This document shows, in pieces, positions 1 through 12,400 of a stretch of DNA of 64,000 bases. Each line of letters opens with the position of its first letter. The first letter of the stretch is position 1. The notes below the pieces were generated by a model that saw only the letters and a program-made list of their open reading frames with translations, did not search any database and was not told the origin of the DNA. Source of the DNA: Sphagnum compactum (taxonomy: Eukaryota > Bryophyta > Sphagnopsida > Sphagnales). A program made the translations under genes and the position numbers. The stretch covers positions 12,214,001-12,278,000 of the forward strand of contig OZ234494.1 of assembly GCA_965153455.1 (NCBI GenBank), written 5' to 3'.

Positions 1-106
1 TTAATCTGTCTAATGTCAGCTCTGTGAGATTATCCAGTCTTCTGTTGAATGTTCTGAATATTTTGAGTTTCCTCATTATCTCCATATACTGTGGGTTGGC
101 TTTCAG

Positions 107-3100
107 GTTGAGAAGATGTTGGCCTTCAGTGTCCTGACCCCTTACTACAGTGAGGAAGTTATATTCAGCAAACAGCAGTTGAAAGAAGAAAATGAGGATG
201 GTGTATATATTGTGTTTTATCTCCAGAAAATCTTCCCAGGTATCTTTGAACAGGAAATTGCATATATAATTGTATACCAGCTTTCTGCATGTAGTGGTGG
301 TATCTTCCTCACATTATGCATGCATACCTTACTTGCAGATGACTGGGATAATTTTCTGGAGCGGATGAATAAAATAGGCCTGAAGGAGAGTGACTTATGG
401 GATGATGATGCCTTTGAACTTCGAATGTGGGCTTCTTACCGTGGACAGACTCTTGCACGTACTGTGAGGGGAATGATGTACTATGAAAGGTCTGTTTCCA
501 TCCAAGAACTGGTGAAAGGATTTGATGTGTGTATGCAGTAGATGACCTCCATGGACTCCACATTTCTTCTTGTCGTACAGAAATATGAGTGCTTCTAGGA
601 GAAGTTATTGCCTGGTATTAATTCTACTAATTTCTTTAAGTGGTCATCTTGAATCAATGGATGTTGTAGTTTCCTAAAATATCTTTGTTTTCTCAAGTAT
701 GCTACAAGGACATTCTCTTTGCAGGGCACTCGAGTTACAGGCTTTCTTGGACACAGCTGCAGAAGTGGAGCTGCTGGGGATTAGGGATTTGTTGGAACGG
801 GGCTCTAGTATGAATAGTATAGGCTCCATGGGCTCCATGGGCTCCATAGGCTCTATTGGCTCTGACAATGAAGCTACTGAGCTAAACAGAACCAAAAAAA
901 AAGAAATGGATCTTGCAAATGCTGCTATGAAATTTACATATGTGGTGACTTGCCAAATCTATGGAGCCCAGAAGATTCAAAAAGATAACCGTGCAGATGA
1001 TATTTTGCACCTGATGAAGACATACAAAGCATTGCGAATTGCTTATGTTGATGAAGTGGGGACAGGAAGGGAGCCCAAGAGGTTTTATTCTGTTCTGGTA
1101 AAGTATGACCCAGTGAAACAACGGGAGGTGGAAATATACCGGATTCAACTACCTGGGCCTGTGAAGCTTGGAGAAGGAAAGCCTGAGAACCAGAACCATG
1201 CTATCATTTTCACTAGAGGTGATGCTGTACAGACCATAGACATGAACCAGGTAATGTATTGGAGATATGGTTGTCAGGTATGTCAGAGATGTTCTATTCA
1301 CTTTAGTTACTTGCTTGTACAGGGCAAGCTAAACTAAAATGAAGCTTGCCATCACAAGCTTGTTGCAGCTTTGTTGGCTTTTTTGTTGGTCATGTCTCTG
1401 GGTACTAGCCAACATCATTACCAAGTCTTCCTGTTGCTTATGGAAATACAGAAAATTCAGGACACAGATTTCTATAATGACCATTTGCCTGAAAGATAGG
1501 GCAGATTGTCATATGGTTACTTACACCCATTGTTGGGAGCTGATGAAGTCACTGGGTGGTCATGGCAGCTAGTTAATGCCATTTGTGGTGATTGTGATTG
1601 GTTGATACTTTGTGTGTGGCACTCATTATGTTTATGACTGCACTCATTCTGGTCATGTTAGTTTTGGTTTCCTGGAATTGACACAATGGTTACCTTCAAA
1701 GTGTTGTTGTGGAGTTTTCTCTGCAATATCATAGTTGTATTCACTTCAGCAGAGTCAAAAGCTATGAGCTCTTGAAGATGAGTCATTTCTTTGTAGATAC
1801 CATTCCAATGAGTCTCATTCTATTTTGTTTGCTTTGAGATCTTAAGGATGTAGTTTGATAATCAAACTCTTGCTTGTTTCAAGTTGTACCTTAGTGCCTA
1901 ATATATTCCTGCAGACTTATTAGTCCACTTGTGACATTCATTTGTTGGTGATATATGTTGCTCTATACTTGCAATCTAGCTCAATTTCTTGATCAGATTC
2001 ATGTCACTTATATGTGGTTTGTTGAACAGGAGCATTATTTTGAGGAAACAATCAAGATGAGGAACCTGCTTCAAGAGTTCAGGACATTTCATGGAATCCG
2101 AAAGCCCACGATCTTGGGAGTTCGAGAGCATGTTTTTACTGGATCCGTATCGTCACTGGCCTGGTTTATGTCAGCTCAGGAAACAGTATTTGTGACCCTC
2201 AGCCAACGTGTCCTTGCCAATCCTTTGAAAATTCGTATGCATTATGGTCATCCTGATGTTTTTGATCGCCTATGGTTTATAAGTCGAGGGGGTATCAGCA
2301 AAGCATCACGTACTATCAATATTAGTGAAGACATCTTTGCTGGATTTAACTGTACCTTGCGGGGTGGTACTGTTACACATCATGAGTACATCCAGGTGAA
2401 CTTGCCTTCATGCTTGTGTTTTCTTAGTCTTAAGAAGTATTCTATTACCCAGAACCATATGGCAGGAATGCTTTTACCCTTTAATTTGGGTTGGAGACAT
2501 TGTAGTAAGTGCAATTTAGCACATTACAGATAGGAGCTTTACACAGTAAAGAAAACAACGAAGATTGAAAGTAATTGTAAGTGATGATGAATGAACTCAA
2601 ACTGCATTAGTTAACTCTGATTTACTTGTGCAGGCTGGGAAGGGAAGGGATGTGGGGCTTAACCAAATAGCTATGTTTGAAGCAAAAGTGGCTAGTGGCA
2701 ATGGAGAGCAGGTGCTGAGTCGAGATGTGTATCGTCTTGGTCATCGCCTGGATTTCTTTCGCATGCTCTCATTTTATTATACGACAGTTGGTTTCTTCGT
2801 CAGCAACATGATTGTTGTGCTCACAGTCTTTGTCTTCCTCTGGGGTCGTGTGTACTTGGCATTGAGTGGCATTGAGGCTTCACTAACAACTGGCAAGAAT
2901 GCTCTTGCCAACAAGGCACTGACAGCTGCCTTGAACCAGCAGCTTGTAGTACAGTTGGGTCTGCTCACTATTCTGCCCATGGTTGTGGAGAATGCTCTAG
3001 AACATGGCTTCACAACAGCCTTGTGGGACATGATAACTATGCAATTGCAGCTTGCATCTCTCTTCTTCACCTTTTCAATGGGCACACGAATGCACTACTT

Positions 3101-4293
3101 TGGACGCACCCTCCTACATGGTGGCGCAAAGGTGTCTTCAACTTGACTCTTCTTCTTTACTTCCCAGTAGATTTGTTCTGAACATATATCAAATTTTGTT
3201 TTCTGCATCTGTGTTTACAGCTACTTGATATATCCCAGCACCTCTTAATTGAGAGTACCAGGGTACATGCCTCTTCCTGGAGATGACTGGGCTATTCAGT
3301 TGCATTGGGTACTGAAACTGTACTTGTTTGCATATGCAGTACAGGGCAACAGGACGTGGCTTTGTGGTCAAGCACGAGAAATTTGCAGAGAACTACAGGC
3401 TGTATTCAAGAAGTCACTTCACAAAAGGAATTGAGCTTATATTGCTGCTTGTAGTGTATGAGGCCTATGGTAGTGCAACCTCATCTGCAACTTATATCCT
3501 TGTCACCATAACTAGCTGGTTTTTGGCACTTACATGGATTATGGCCCCATTTGTTTTCAACCCATCAGGCTTTGATTGGTTGAAAACAGTTGAAGACTTT
3601 GATGACTTCATGCAGTGGCTGTGGTTCAAAGGTGATATCTTTGTTAAAGTGGAGCAGAGTTGGGAGGTTTGGTGGGAAGAGGAACAATCTCATTTTCGCA
3701 CCACTGGCATGTGGGGCAAGCTTTTGGAAATTGTTCTTGATCTGCGGTTCTTTCTCTTCCAATATGGCATCGTCTATCATCTGAGCATCGCTAATGGAAG
3801 CAAAAGTATCTTTGTTTATCTCATATCTTGGAGTTATATGCTTGTAGCAGGAGGATTGCACTATGTACTCTCCAGTGCAAATGAGCGTTTTGCTGCTAAG
3901 CGCCATGGCTTGTACCGTGCTATTCAAGCCATTGTCATTGTGCTGATTGTGGCAATCATTATAGTGCTGCTCTTTGTGACTAATTTCAGGGTACTTGACC
4001 TCATTACGAGTCTGCTGGCTTTTCTACCCACTGGGTGGGGAATTCTACAAATTTGTTTGGTCCTGCGGAGACCCTTTCTGGATAACTCCAGCATATGGGT
4101 AACAATTAAGGCCGTGGCACGCTTATATGATTTGGGCATGGGCATGATAGTTATGGCACCTGTTGCAATCCTCTCATGGTTGCCAGGGTTCCAAGCTATG
4201 CAAACCCGCATCCTCTACAATCAAGCATTTAGCCGAGGCCTTCAAATCTCTCGGCTTCTTGTTGGCAAGAAGGGCGGCAGGATTGGGGACTAG
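107..4293 (+). CDS. CALS: Callose synthase (1,3-beta-glucan synthase, GT48), C-terminal part
   Basis: Exons: 107-239, 339-489, 725-1250, 2030-2395, 2634-3131, 3340-4293. These are 876 in-frame codons including the stop, roughly half of the usual ~1,900-residue protein; the rest lies left of the window. Callose synthases use UDP-glucose at the plasma membrane to make 1,3-beta-glucan for cell plates, spore and pollen walls and plasmodesmata. Seen: the GT48 signatures VLTPYYSEEV, RGGISKASRTINISEDIFAG, THHEYIQ, GKGRDVGLNQI and LSRDVYRLGHR, in family order. They are followed by a long hydrophobic half with many membrane segments from about 2780 to 4200. Exon 3 carries an unusual Gly-Ser-Met/Ile repeat at about 808-862. 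The 3' exon is uninterrupted and ends in KKGGRIGD. Which CALS/GSL paralogue this is cannot be told from the C-terminal half. Confidence 0.97.
808..862 (+). repeat. In-frame 9-bp coding repeat (Gly-Ser-Met/Ile) in callose synthase
   Basis: Five to six consecutive copies of a 9-bp unit (ggctccatg and close variants) encode the stretch NSIGSMGSMGSIGSIGS inside exon 3. It lies in a hydrophilic, length-variable loop of the GT48 region, so it is probably tolerated as a linker. The first units are nearly identical, which suggests recent slippage. Confidence 0.85.
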
Positions 4294-7200
4294 GAGCAAT
4301 GAAGTTTTGTGCCAACTTTTCTCAAACTTATCATGCTGGCTCCCCTCCAGCATATACTACAGTCCATGCTAATTACCCCTCTGATTCATGGGTTGATTTC
4401 TGCGAACACTGATTTTCTCAGTAACATGTTCCTTGCTCTATGGACCTTGTGTTTTGCCCCTTATTTTACTTTGCAAGAGTATGAAAGTAAAAACTGCTGT
4501 TGTTGATAAGAAGGCAGGAGGATGGACAAAATCTTGAAGCTATGTCAAGCAGAGAGTCAAACTGTTGGCTGGAGTCTAAAAGACAAAGTTTTGGCCAGTT
4601 GGACTTGAAGGTGCAATAAATTTTTGCACAGGTCAGATAGGTATGTGACTGCATAGCATTTGATGGACTGCGCCCCGTTGTATGGGTGTAGGCCAAGAGT
4701 AGTAATGTCTGCTACATTGCCTACATGTTTTTGGACGGATCAAAATCAGTAAAAGATTGTGTTTTGAATATGAGGCAAAAATTTGCAGTCAGGGCTCTGT
4801 ATAATCCTCCTTGGATGTTTGTTGTATATGGCATCCATTTGCTAGAATGAAAATCCCAAATCATATCAGAAGAAAAAATACCAGACATTATGAGCTCTCT
4901 CATTGTTTGTCCAAATGTGAAAGGGTGAAGGTGAAGTTTGTTTGTTTTCCCATATGAGTTTGCTCACCAGGTGCTGTGCGGCCCGATCACAGTGAGAAAA
5001 GAACATGGTTTTCTTCTAACATTTTCTCTGAGGTTGTGACATTTTCCATTTACCGACCCTGTTGATGGGCACTCTATCCTTGATATTTAAAACTGAATGT
5101 CAGCTATACTTCATCCATCCAAAATAGTGTGTAGAATCAATTTCATTGCTGTGGGTGGACATGGTCTTAAAGATGAACAGAAAGTTCATTTTTTAACAGC
5201 AATTTAGCAACACCCTCTCAATTGCTTTGCAACTTCCAAAGACAAATTCATCAACATGCAGCTTAGAATTGTTATATTAACCAAATATTTTGGGATTAGG
5301 CAATTGCTAACGAATTGGGTAGTGTCTAAAATATTTTAACAACATTGGGAGAGGTCATGGAAATCCCGATTTGTTTAGTGTAGATTACAATTGTCATTTT
5401 CTTTTGGAGCATGAAAATGGGGAGATGATGAAGAAAGAAATTGGTGCTAACTCAACAACTATCTTTTGTGTGGTCTACTTGTGTTTGTGTATGATGTAAA
5501 TTTGTTCTGCACATGGACCAATGTGCACCTAGTCCCAATCCTTGTGAACACCCATGTCCACCTTGTTACATGTAACAACTAGACTTCAATCCCAAAAAGA
5601 CATTCATTTTAAAAACTTAGAATTAAATAAGGATTGAACTCATTACGACTAATTGCATGTGTGACATTTGAACGCGGTCCAATCTTTATTTACAAAAAAG
5701 TTACCCCATCAAGATGATGATCAATATTTTGTTACCATCTATATAACGATTTGGATTCTTGTTTATTTCATAATTGAATTTCATTTGCCGTATGGACTTA
5801 AAACCCATGTCCACGTAATCATCCCAATCCCCAAAAATCATGTGGTGACTTAATTTTGGCCGCCACGAGGATGAGTGATTTTACCTTAACAAAAAAATTT
5901 ACTACTTTAACTTATGTTGACCTTAGGATGACCTTAAATCAACATGACATCAAATTGCGTCATTGTCAAAACTAACATGACATGACACAATTTATGTTGA
6001 TAATCATGTTTATGATGACATGACATAAATCCAAATGTTTATTAATTTACATGCAACATCTTGTAGATATGATGATGAATCTATCATTTTATTCATTAGT
6101 TGACAACGATGAATATTGATCCTCACAACTATTTGATATAATATTAATCTCAATTTGTAAAACCCACTAAATCCTATCTTGGAAATTTTAAGTGTCACAC
6201 AAGCAATTGAAGATAATAGTAATAGAAACTTCAACCATAACATTAAAAAGTTATCGTATTAAGGTGAATAAGTTCATGGGTTTATCTTGAGAAAGCTTGA
6301 TTGGATCTTCTTGCATTCAAGCTTCATAATTGAGTTTTTACTTTAATCAAGACCTCCTTTTGGTCAAAACCACCCTTTCCTATTATTGAGGCTTATCTTA
6401 TTTTTTGTTATGCTTTCAACACCACAAGAGAAGACAATATTTGTATGTGTAAAAATTCAAGTGAGCTTGTGTGTCTTTTATATTTTCTTGTGCATATGTG
6501 TAACATTATCTTTATAAGGGTTGGCTTGCTTTCAATAAATATGTGGTAATTTATCTTTCAAGTGAGTGATTAAATTAAAAATGTTATAAAAACACCTTGG
6601 AAACAAATGACAAAATATAAAATGCAAAATTTGATGGTTATGTTGGCTAAATCTTGTATTGTGTACAAGCATCGAAATGTTGAGTGAAGCATAGGATAAT
6701 TATTGTGATGAAAAAAATTTCTATTTAAATCTTTAAAACCAACAATTTTGTATTATCATTTCTCTTAGATTTATCATTAGATGTCCTTCAAACTGGGAAT
6801 TGTTTTTTTGAAAATCAATGTTGCACATATAATGGTCAAATCTAGTTTGATTAGAGGTGCTCTAGTGAAGGGAAATCATTTATTAAGTGGTCGAGAATTT
6901 AAGTGCAAGAAGACCTACATCTTGAGAAACTTGGAGAAATAAGTCACACCTCTATTCCTTTTGTTTTGAGTTGAAATTTCTTGTGTGAAAGTAAGCATAA
7001 GTTAGCAATATCTATCCAAAAGTTTCAATCTCATTAAATGTGATGATTAGCAAAAATTATCATGGTAAGTTGTGGTTAGGGCACAATTTGACCTTACTTG
7101 GTTTAGTTCTTTAAATTACTTAAATCCACCATTGGATCTTTGTGAACTATGTTGCACAAGATTTTCAAAGATTTTTGAGAGTTGCAAACCCATGAAATGC

Positions 7201-7427
7201 TCTTCATGGCATTTCATTGAGGAATAAGGAGCTAAGTTGAGATTTATTTTCCTTTTTTTGCAACATATGGTTAATTTAATTGGAGACAATGGGTATAATA
7301 ATCTAGATCTAGAAGATTTAGGTTTTGTTGCCCAAAGTAATTTTAATGTATTTTTGTAATTTTTGGTACTAAGTTTTGAAACATTATTAAATGTTTAAAT
7401 GTGCACTTTTTCTAGTAGTTTGCATGG

Positions 7428-7475
7428 AACCCAACCAATCAAGCTCTCTAAAGATAAACCTTGATTGGTTGGGTT
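7428..7475. repeat. Perfect 16-bp inverted repeat with 16-bp loop
   Basis: AACCCAACCAATCAAG at 7428-7443 is the exact reverse complement of 7460-7475. A related string, tgcatgga, flanks both sides (7421-7428 and 7481-7488). It may be a small foldback element or a hairpin; no coding role is seen. Confidence 0.8.
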
Positions 7476-7576
7476 TAGGTTGCATGGAAATTAAGATCAA
7501 GTGCAAGGGGTTTAGAACTTAGGAGGAGGGGTAGGTCAAATGTGACTTTGACATTTGAGGGCTTTTAGGGTTTAAG

Positions 7577-7781
7577 GATTTGCCATAAAATCGCAAAAAG
7601 ATGTGAATGAGATAATCAAATTTCACATTTTTTTGGTGTTTTCATGGCAAATTTGATGTGAGTCTCATTTATCTAATTTCACAAGATAAATGAGACTCAT
7701 ATCAAATTTGCCACGAAAACACAAAAAAGATGTGAAATTTGACTATCTCATTATATCTTATTTCATTTTGCCATAAAGCCC
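7577..7781. mobile_element. Foldback/MITE-like long inverted repeat
   Basis: Two ~97-bp arms (about 7577-7673 and 7685-7781) are reverse complements with scattered mismatches around an 11-bp loop. The best block is 7645-7673 against 7685-7712 (tttgatgtgagtctcattta and its complement). The outer ends carry 'tttgccataaa' and its counterpart 'attttgccataaagcc'. It has no coding capacity, which fits a non-autonomous foldback element or MITE; target-site duplications were not resolved. Confidence 0.75.
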
Positions 7782-8210
7782 AAAAATTTGTGAAATTAAT
7801 CACTCTTACCCAAAAAAAAAAACAAAACAAAACAAAAGAAGAAGAAGAAGAAAAAATATCACTAAAGGGGGAGGAAAAAAGGAAAAGAGAAAGATAAGAT
7901 ATAGGAAAAGAAAGGCAAATTTTTTGAAGAAAGAAAGGAAATCAGAAAGAAAAGAAAAGGGAAGGGAAGAAAAGACAGGGTAAAAGAAAAGGGAAAAGGA
8001 AGAAAAGAATAGAGAGCAAGCCTAGTACAAAACGTGACGAATAATTGCACACATTAGGTCAATGCATAAAAGGGTAACAAGACACATCTGGATAACTGCG
8101 CACTTTAGTGTTTGCAGGCGATTGCTTCCATCCTCCAAAGTGGTGCGAGATCTGCCTTCTTCCCTCGAACACCGACGACAGCAGAAGGAGAAGAAGAAGA
8201 GGAAGAAGAA

Positions 8211-8305
8211 TGCGAGGGAGATTGCGAGAAGAAGAAGAATAACAAGAAGAAGAACGGCTGCCAGGGAGACTGCGAGAAGAAGAACAAAAACAAGAAGAAG
8301 GGCTG
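8211..8305 (+). repeat. Two-copy ~50-bp purine-rich repeat in the elongin C leader
   Basis: The block around 'gggagattgcgagaagaaga' is followed by a second, diverged copy around 'gggagactgcgagaagaaga'. Both lie just upstream of the elongin C start codon at 8325, in the likely 5' leader. An ATG at 8062 opens a short basic reading frame that runs through this repeat and overlaps the true start (stop at 8331). It would be an overlapping uORF if transcription begins that far upstream. Confidence 0.6.
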
Positions 8306-8324
8306 AAGAGTTTTGGTGGAGAGA

Positions 8325-9455
8325 ATGGTGAGGAAGGAGGATACGGTGAGGTTGATTAGCGCCGAAGGCTACGAGTTTGTGATAGAGCGGGAGGCAGCTT
8401 TGGTGTCCAACACGTTGAAGAATATGCTAACTTCCACTGGTGGGTGGGTGTTGTTCTCTACGCAATTGGGATCCTCCCTTTTTAAAAAAAAAAACTATTT
8501 TAGGGTTCCAGCGATTTGTCCTCTTCCCAATCTGTGGCCTTTTGTTTCTTTTCATCTTCGGCTTCTATGAAGTGTCTTTCCGCCGCTGTGTCAGCTTTGT
8601 TTTGTTTTGTTTTCGGGTCAATTCTCTTGAGGGATGGTTTGCTGATTTTCCTCTGTGTGAGAGTTTATGTGCCGGTGTTTGTGGGATGATCCTGCTCGCT
8701 AGTGGACATCTAACAAGCAATCCAGTGCTTCAATCCTATTTTAGGGTTTCTGGATATGGGAGGAAGTTTTTGGTAGAGAGTGCTCTTCTTTGTCTGTCAG
8801 TAGAATGCCCATGCTCATGCTCTGTATTTCGGATATTTTTTCTTGCTTCCAGAGATTGAAGATCGCAAAAAATCTAAAACCGTAATAGTAGTGAAATTGA
8901 CGTTGTCTGTTTGATCCATTCTTTTGGACACTGGTATTGTAGTGTGAGCTTGGAGGAGGGATCTTGCCTGTAATCTGGAGTTGCTCTCTTTGCAGGGAAA
9001 AGTTGAAAGAGATGACTAATGTGCTTTGACCTGATGTCCTCTTGTATTACAGGTAGTTTTACAGAGACACAAATGGGAGAAGTGAGATTCCCAGAGATCA
9101 GTGCACCCATTCTTGAGAAAGTATGCCAATACTTCTATTGGTCCTTGCAATTTGCTAGGTTAGTATCTGCCCAAACAGTACCATCATTTGGACTTGTGTT
9201 GAAGAAAGTAATTTGTCTCTCTGGTTTGGGAGTGAAAGATGATGGGTGGGAAGAGGGTTTGACTCAGCAGGGTAGCAGCTGAGTCCTTGAGTTTAGGGTT
9301 TCTTGCTCTTGTTTTTCTCCCAGCATCAGTTACTTCTGGAGATAGTATTGAAAATCTGGATTATGGTTGTGTGCAGTGGCAAGGAGACAGAGTTCCATAT
9401 TGAACCAGAAATGACTCTTGAGTTGATGATGGCTGCCAATTACCTTCACACCTGA
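8325..9455 (+). CDS. ELOC: Elongin C (SKP1-like BTB/POZ fold protein)
   Basis: Exons: 8325-8439, 9053-9158, 9377-9455; 99 residues, the full family length. Elongin C is the small Skp1-like adaptor that pairs with elongin B/A and with BC-box proteins in cullin E3 ubiquitin ligases and transcription-elongation complexes, in nucleus and cytosol. Seen: the start MVRKEDTVRLISAEGYEF, then LVSNTLKNMLTSTG, GEVRFPEISAPILEKVCQYF and the C-terminal MTLELMMAANYLHT, all in the family's order. The start at 8325 is chosen because plant homologues begin with M-x-K/R-K-E-D-T-V. Both introns obey GT-AG and keep frame (phase 1 and phase 2). It is complete, with no odd residue. Confidence 0.97.
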
Positions 9456-12400
9456 TGTTTCTCTATCTCTGTATCCAGAACCATCCCCCTTTTAATATCT
9501 GTATATTACCCTTCTATCTCTTTCACATGGGGGAATTGAGTCCTCCTTTTTGTTTAAATCATCCATCAGGCAGTAGAAGCAACCTTCTTGCAAGATGGGA
9601 GTGAATTCCATATTAAGCTTCCAGATATTATGTGCATTTAGATATTGCTTAGTCACTATGACGTGTTTGTGTAGGGCAGATCAATGGGTGCAGCTTGTGA
9701 AGCATAAGCTGGACACTAAAGGAACTGTATACCAGTTATCCTGGGCTTGGCTTCATATTATTAGCTCCTGCAAAATCACCACATTTTTTCCTCTGTTCAA
9801 TACCTTTCTAGGTCTGAGAGCAGATATGTACAGTACACCCTAGGTACATGAGCAATGAGCTTGGCTATGCCATGTCAATTAGGCTGTGGCATGCTGGTGT
9901 GATGCCTGGTGTATCAGCATTCAAATTGACACTGTCTTATGTGACCCTTTTTTGAAAAAAGGTTTCTTGTTTTGATGCAGCACTTTTTAGTGGCATGGTG
10001 GTTCTCTACCTTGATGCTGTGCAATGCTGCTATTAACCACATGAAAAAAAGAGACTTCTTCACTGTTTTGGTTTCTGTCATGAGTTTCACAACTTGAAAG
10101 AGGTGCCATAGTTTCAGATTATCCAGGGTCGTGTGGCTAACTATCCGTTCAACCTTCAACTTGGTCCTTTCATTCAGCAGAGAGCCCTCCTGAAGTGTAC
10201 AAGTGAGTCCAGTACATGAAGTTGTCATTCCTCTTTATGTCTTGTCTGGCCTCCTGAATGCAGTCAGTGGAAGAAGCCATACAATATAGGAGGAGGATGG
10301 CATTGAAAGAGAAAGACAGGGATACAGTTTTTGGTCATTGAATTCTTGGAAAACAAACCTTACTGCACAGGCCGCTTCTATTTTGAGGCATGCCATTGTT
10401 GCAGGTGAGGGCTCATGTAGGCTTACTGCACTTTCAGGTTTCCCTTCCCTTTCCTTTTCTGATATGCTTCTTGCAACTGGTGGTGGCTCTGGAACATAAT
10501 TTGTTCCTTTGCCCCTTTGTGACCCACTTTGGGTTTTTGCACTTCTGGCTCGGACTTGGATCCTCTCTTTTTGTTCTTCCTCTCCCCCTTTGTTGGGTGC
10601 TTTGTTTAATAAAGCTTGCCAGGGTTTCATCAAACCTTACTCCTTACAGTAGGTGATTGAAAATCAATTGTCATTGCTGTGGTGACTTGAAGAAAGCTGG
10701 GGATAGTTACCCCCAGATTTCATCCCTTGGAAAGACTACTCTAAAATCTACCACAGTCCAGTACAAAATAGGTTGGTGACCACTGACCTGTGCTGTTTCT
10801 CTTGAGTGCTAGCCATCATCATGACTTGAGACTTCTGTTACTTCCAAATATGCAACAGAAACTCAGGGGCACAGGTGCTTGTATCACTGTTTGCCTTCTT
10901 GGAGCAGATCATTCTATACTTGTCTACACCTGATAATGTCAGTGGGGAGTAATGGTAGTTAGTCACTGCTATCCATCATGAAGATCCTGGTCTGGTACTT
11001 TGTGAGTGACAATGCACAAGGTTACAATGGCACTCATTCTTTGTTGTTTCTAGTTTGGTTTGGCTAGGAACCAACATAAATAGTGTTTCCTTCATATGTG
11101 TTGGTGTGTAGCTTTCTCTCCAGTCTTGTAGATGTCACATAAGAAGTTGGTCATACATAGGTGGATATGATGTCCTAATGACAAATATTTGATTTGTATA
11201 ACAGCGCTTGTACAGCGGTAAGATGGTTGACCCTGAAAATGTATAAGTGAAGTTGGGTGTGCCCAGGTTTATTGAAAAGGCAGCCACAAACCCGTGAAAG
11301 GGGGTTATATACAACCATGATTGTTGTCAAAATATGTTGTATACTTAACTCCCAATGGGTTCACAAGCTATCACTCAAGCTTAAGGAGTGGGACAAAAGA
11401 TGTATTGACCTATTTACTCTCTCCATAGGATGAATTATTAATTATAGCATCATAACATGTTGCTTCTAATCATTTTTTTTGAACATTTCAAAAATTGAAG
11501 AACTGGAACTTGTATGAACTGGGATTTGGGGCTGGGTCTAGCTGGAGTTTGGTTCTCAATTCTGGTTCCAGTTCTGGAATTTTTTTGTGAAAATTCAAAA
11601 CCAACGGTCCAAGTAACTGAGAACAGGAACCAGAACCAGCCAAAAACCAAAACCAAAACCAAACAACATTGACCATGTTGGGCCACCAGCTCTGCTTTCG
11701 GTACCACTAGAAAGCCCTCAATGAAGTGGTGTGCAAGTTTGTGCATTTCACAATTCACAGACCAACTGAGCAAAATTGATTGAATTTAGAATGATTTTGA
11801 TCTTTGGAAATCAATTTAAAATCTAATTTAGCAAAGGTTTCGTAAGAGCTTTGAAGCTAAAGCTCACTTCGACAGGAATAGTATATAGTATTGCAGTGAG
11901 TAGTATTATATAGCCAAGACACACACAGCTACGGAAGATTGATAATTTCCTGGGAAAATGAAATTCTGCTTATCGTTTAAACCTGCTACCTGGTGTTTCA
12001 TTTTTGCAATCTGGTATATATTATTTGACTGTGTCCCAAATTGGAGTGAATTGGCAGGTTCCACATAACAGGATTTTGTGATCATTGTAAGCACACTGTC
12101 ATTTATGCACGGTTTTTGGGGTTTTGAGGGTGATCCTAAATTGTTATTCCACAGTGAGTCTTACAACTCAGAATGTTGGTGCTGCAATGTCAGTAGCTGG
12201 GCATGCAATCATAGCAGAGAAACTGTGCATAATAGTGAAGAAAAGTTCTTCAACTGTATTAGATGAAGAAGGTGAAGAATGGTTTCAGAGGGCGGTCAAG
12301 CAAGACTTGGCCTTGCTAGAATCTTCCAGAGGTTCAAAGTTTGTTGTTGTTTTGTTTTTTTCTAAATTCTTTAAAGCAAGTCCATCAGCAGTAGTAGTGT

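Larger units (their letters stand above)
4294..8310. other. Intergenic, 3' flank of callose synthase and AT-rich spacer
   Basis: No ORF here shows a recognisable domain. An AATAAA at 4615-4620, inside a small hairpin (gtgcaa...ttgcac, 4611-4629), is a possible polyadenylation signal about 320 bp after the stop codon. From about 5200 the sequence is AT-rich and holds two inverted repeats, listed separately. 7810-8010 is purine-rich (GAAAA/GAAG runs), just before the elongin C leader. Confidence 0.6.

Noticed and set aside
7862-8306. Lys/Arg/Glu-rich ORFs before elongin C
   Set aside because: They come from GAAG/GAAA low-complexity leader sequence; only a possible uORF role is noted.
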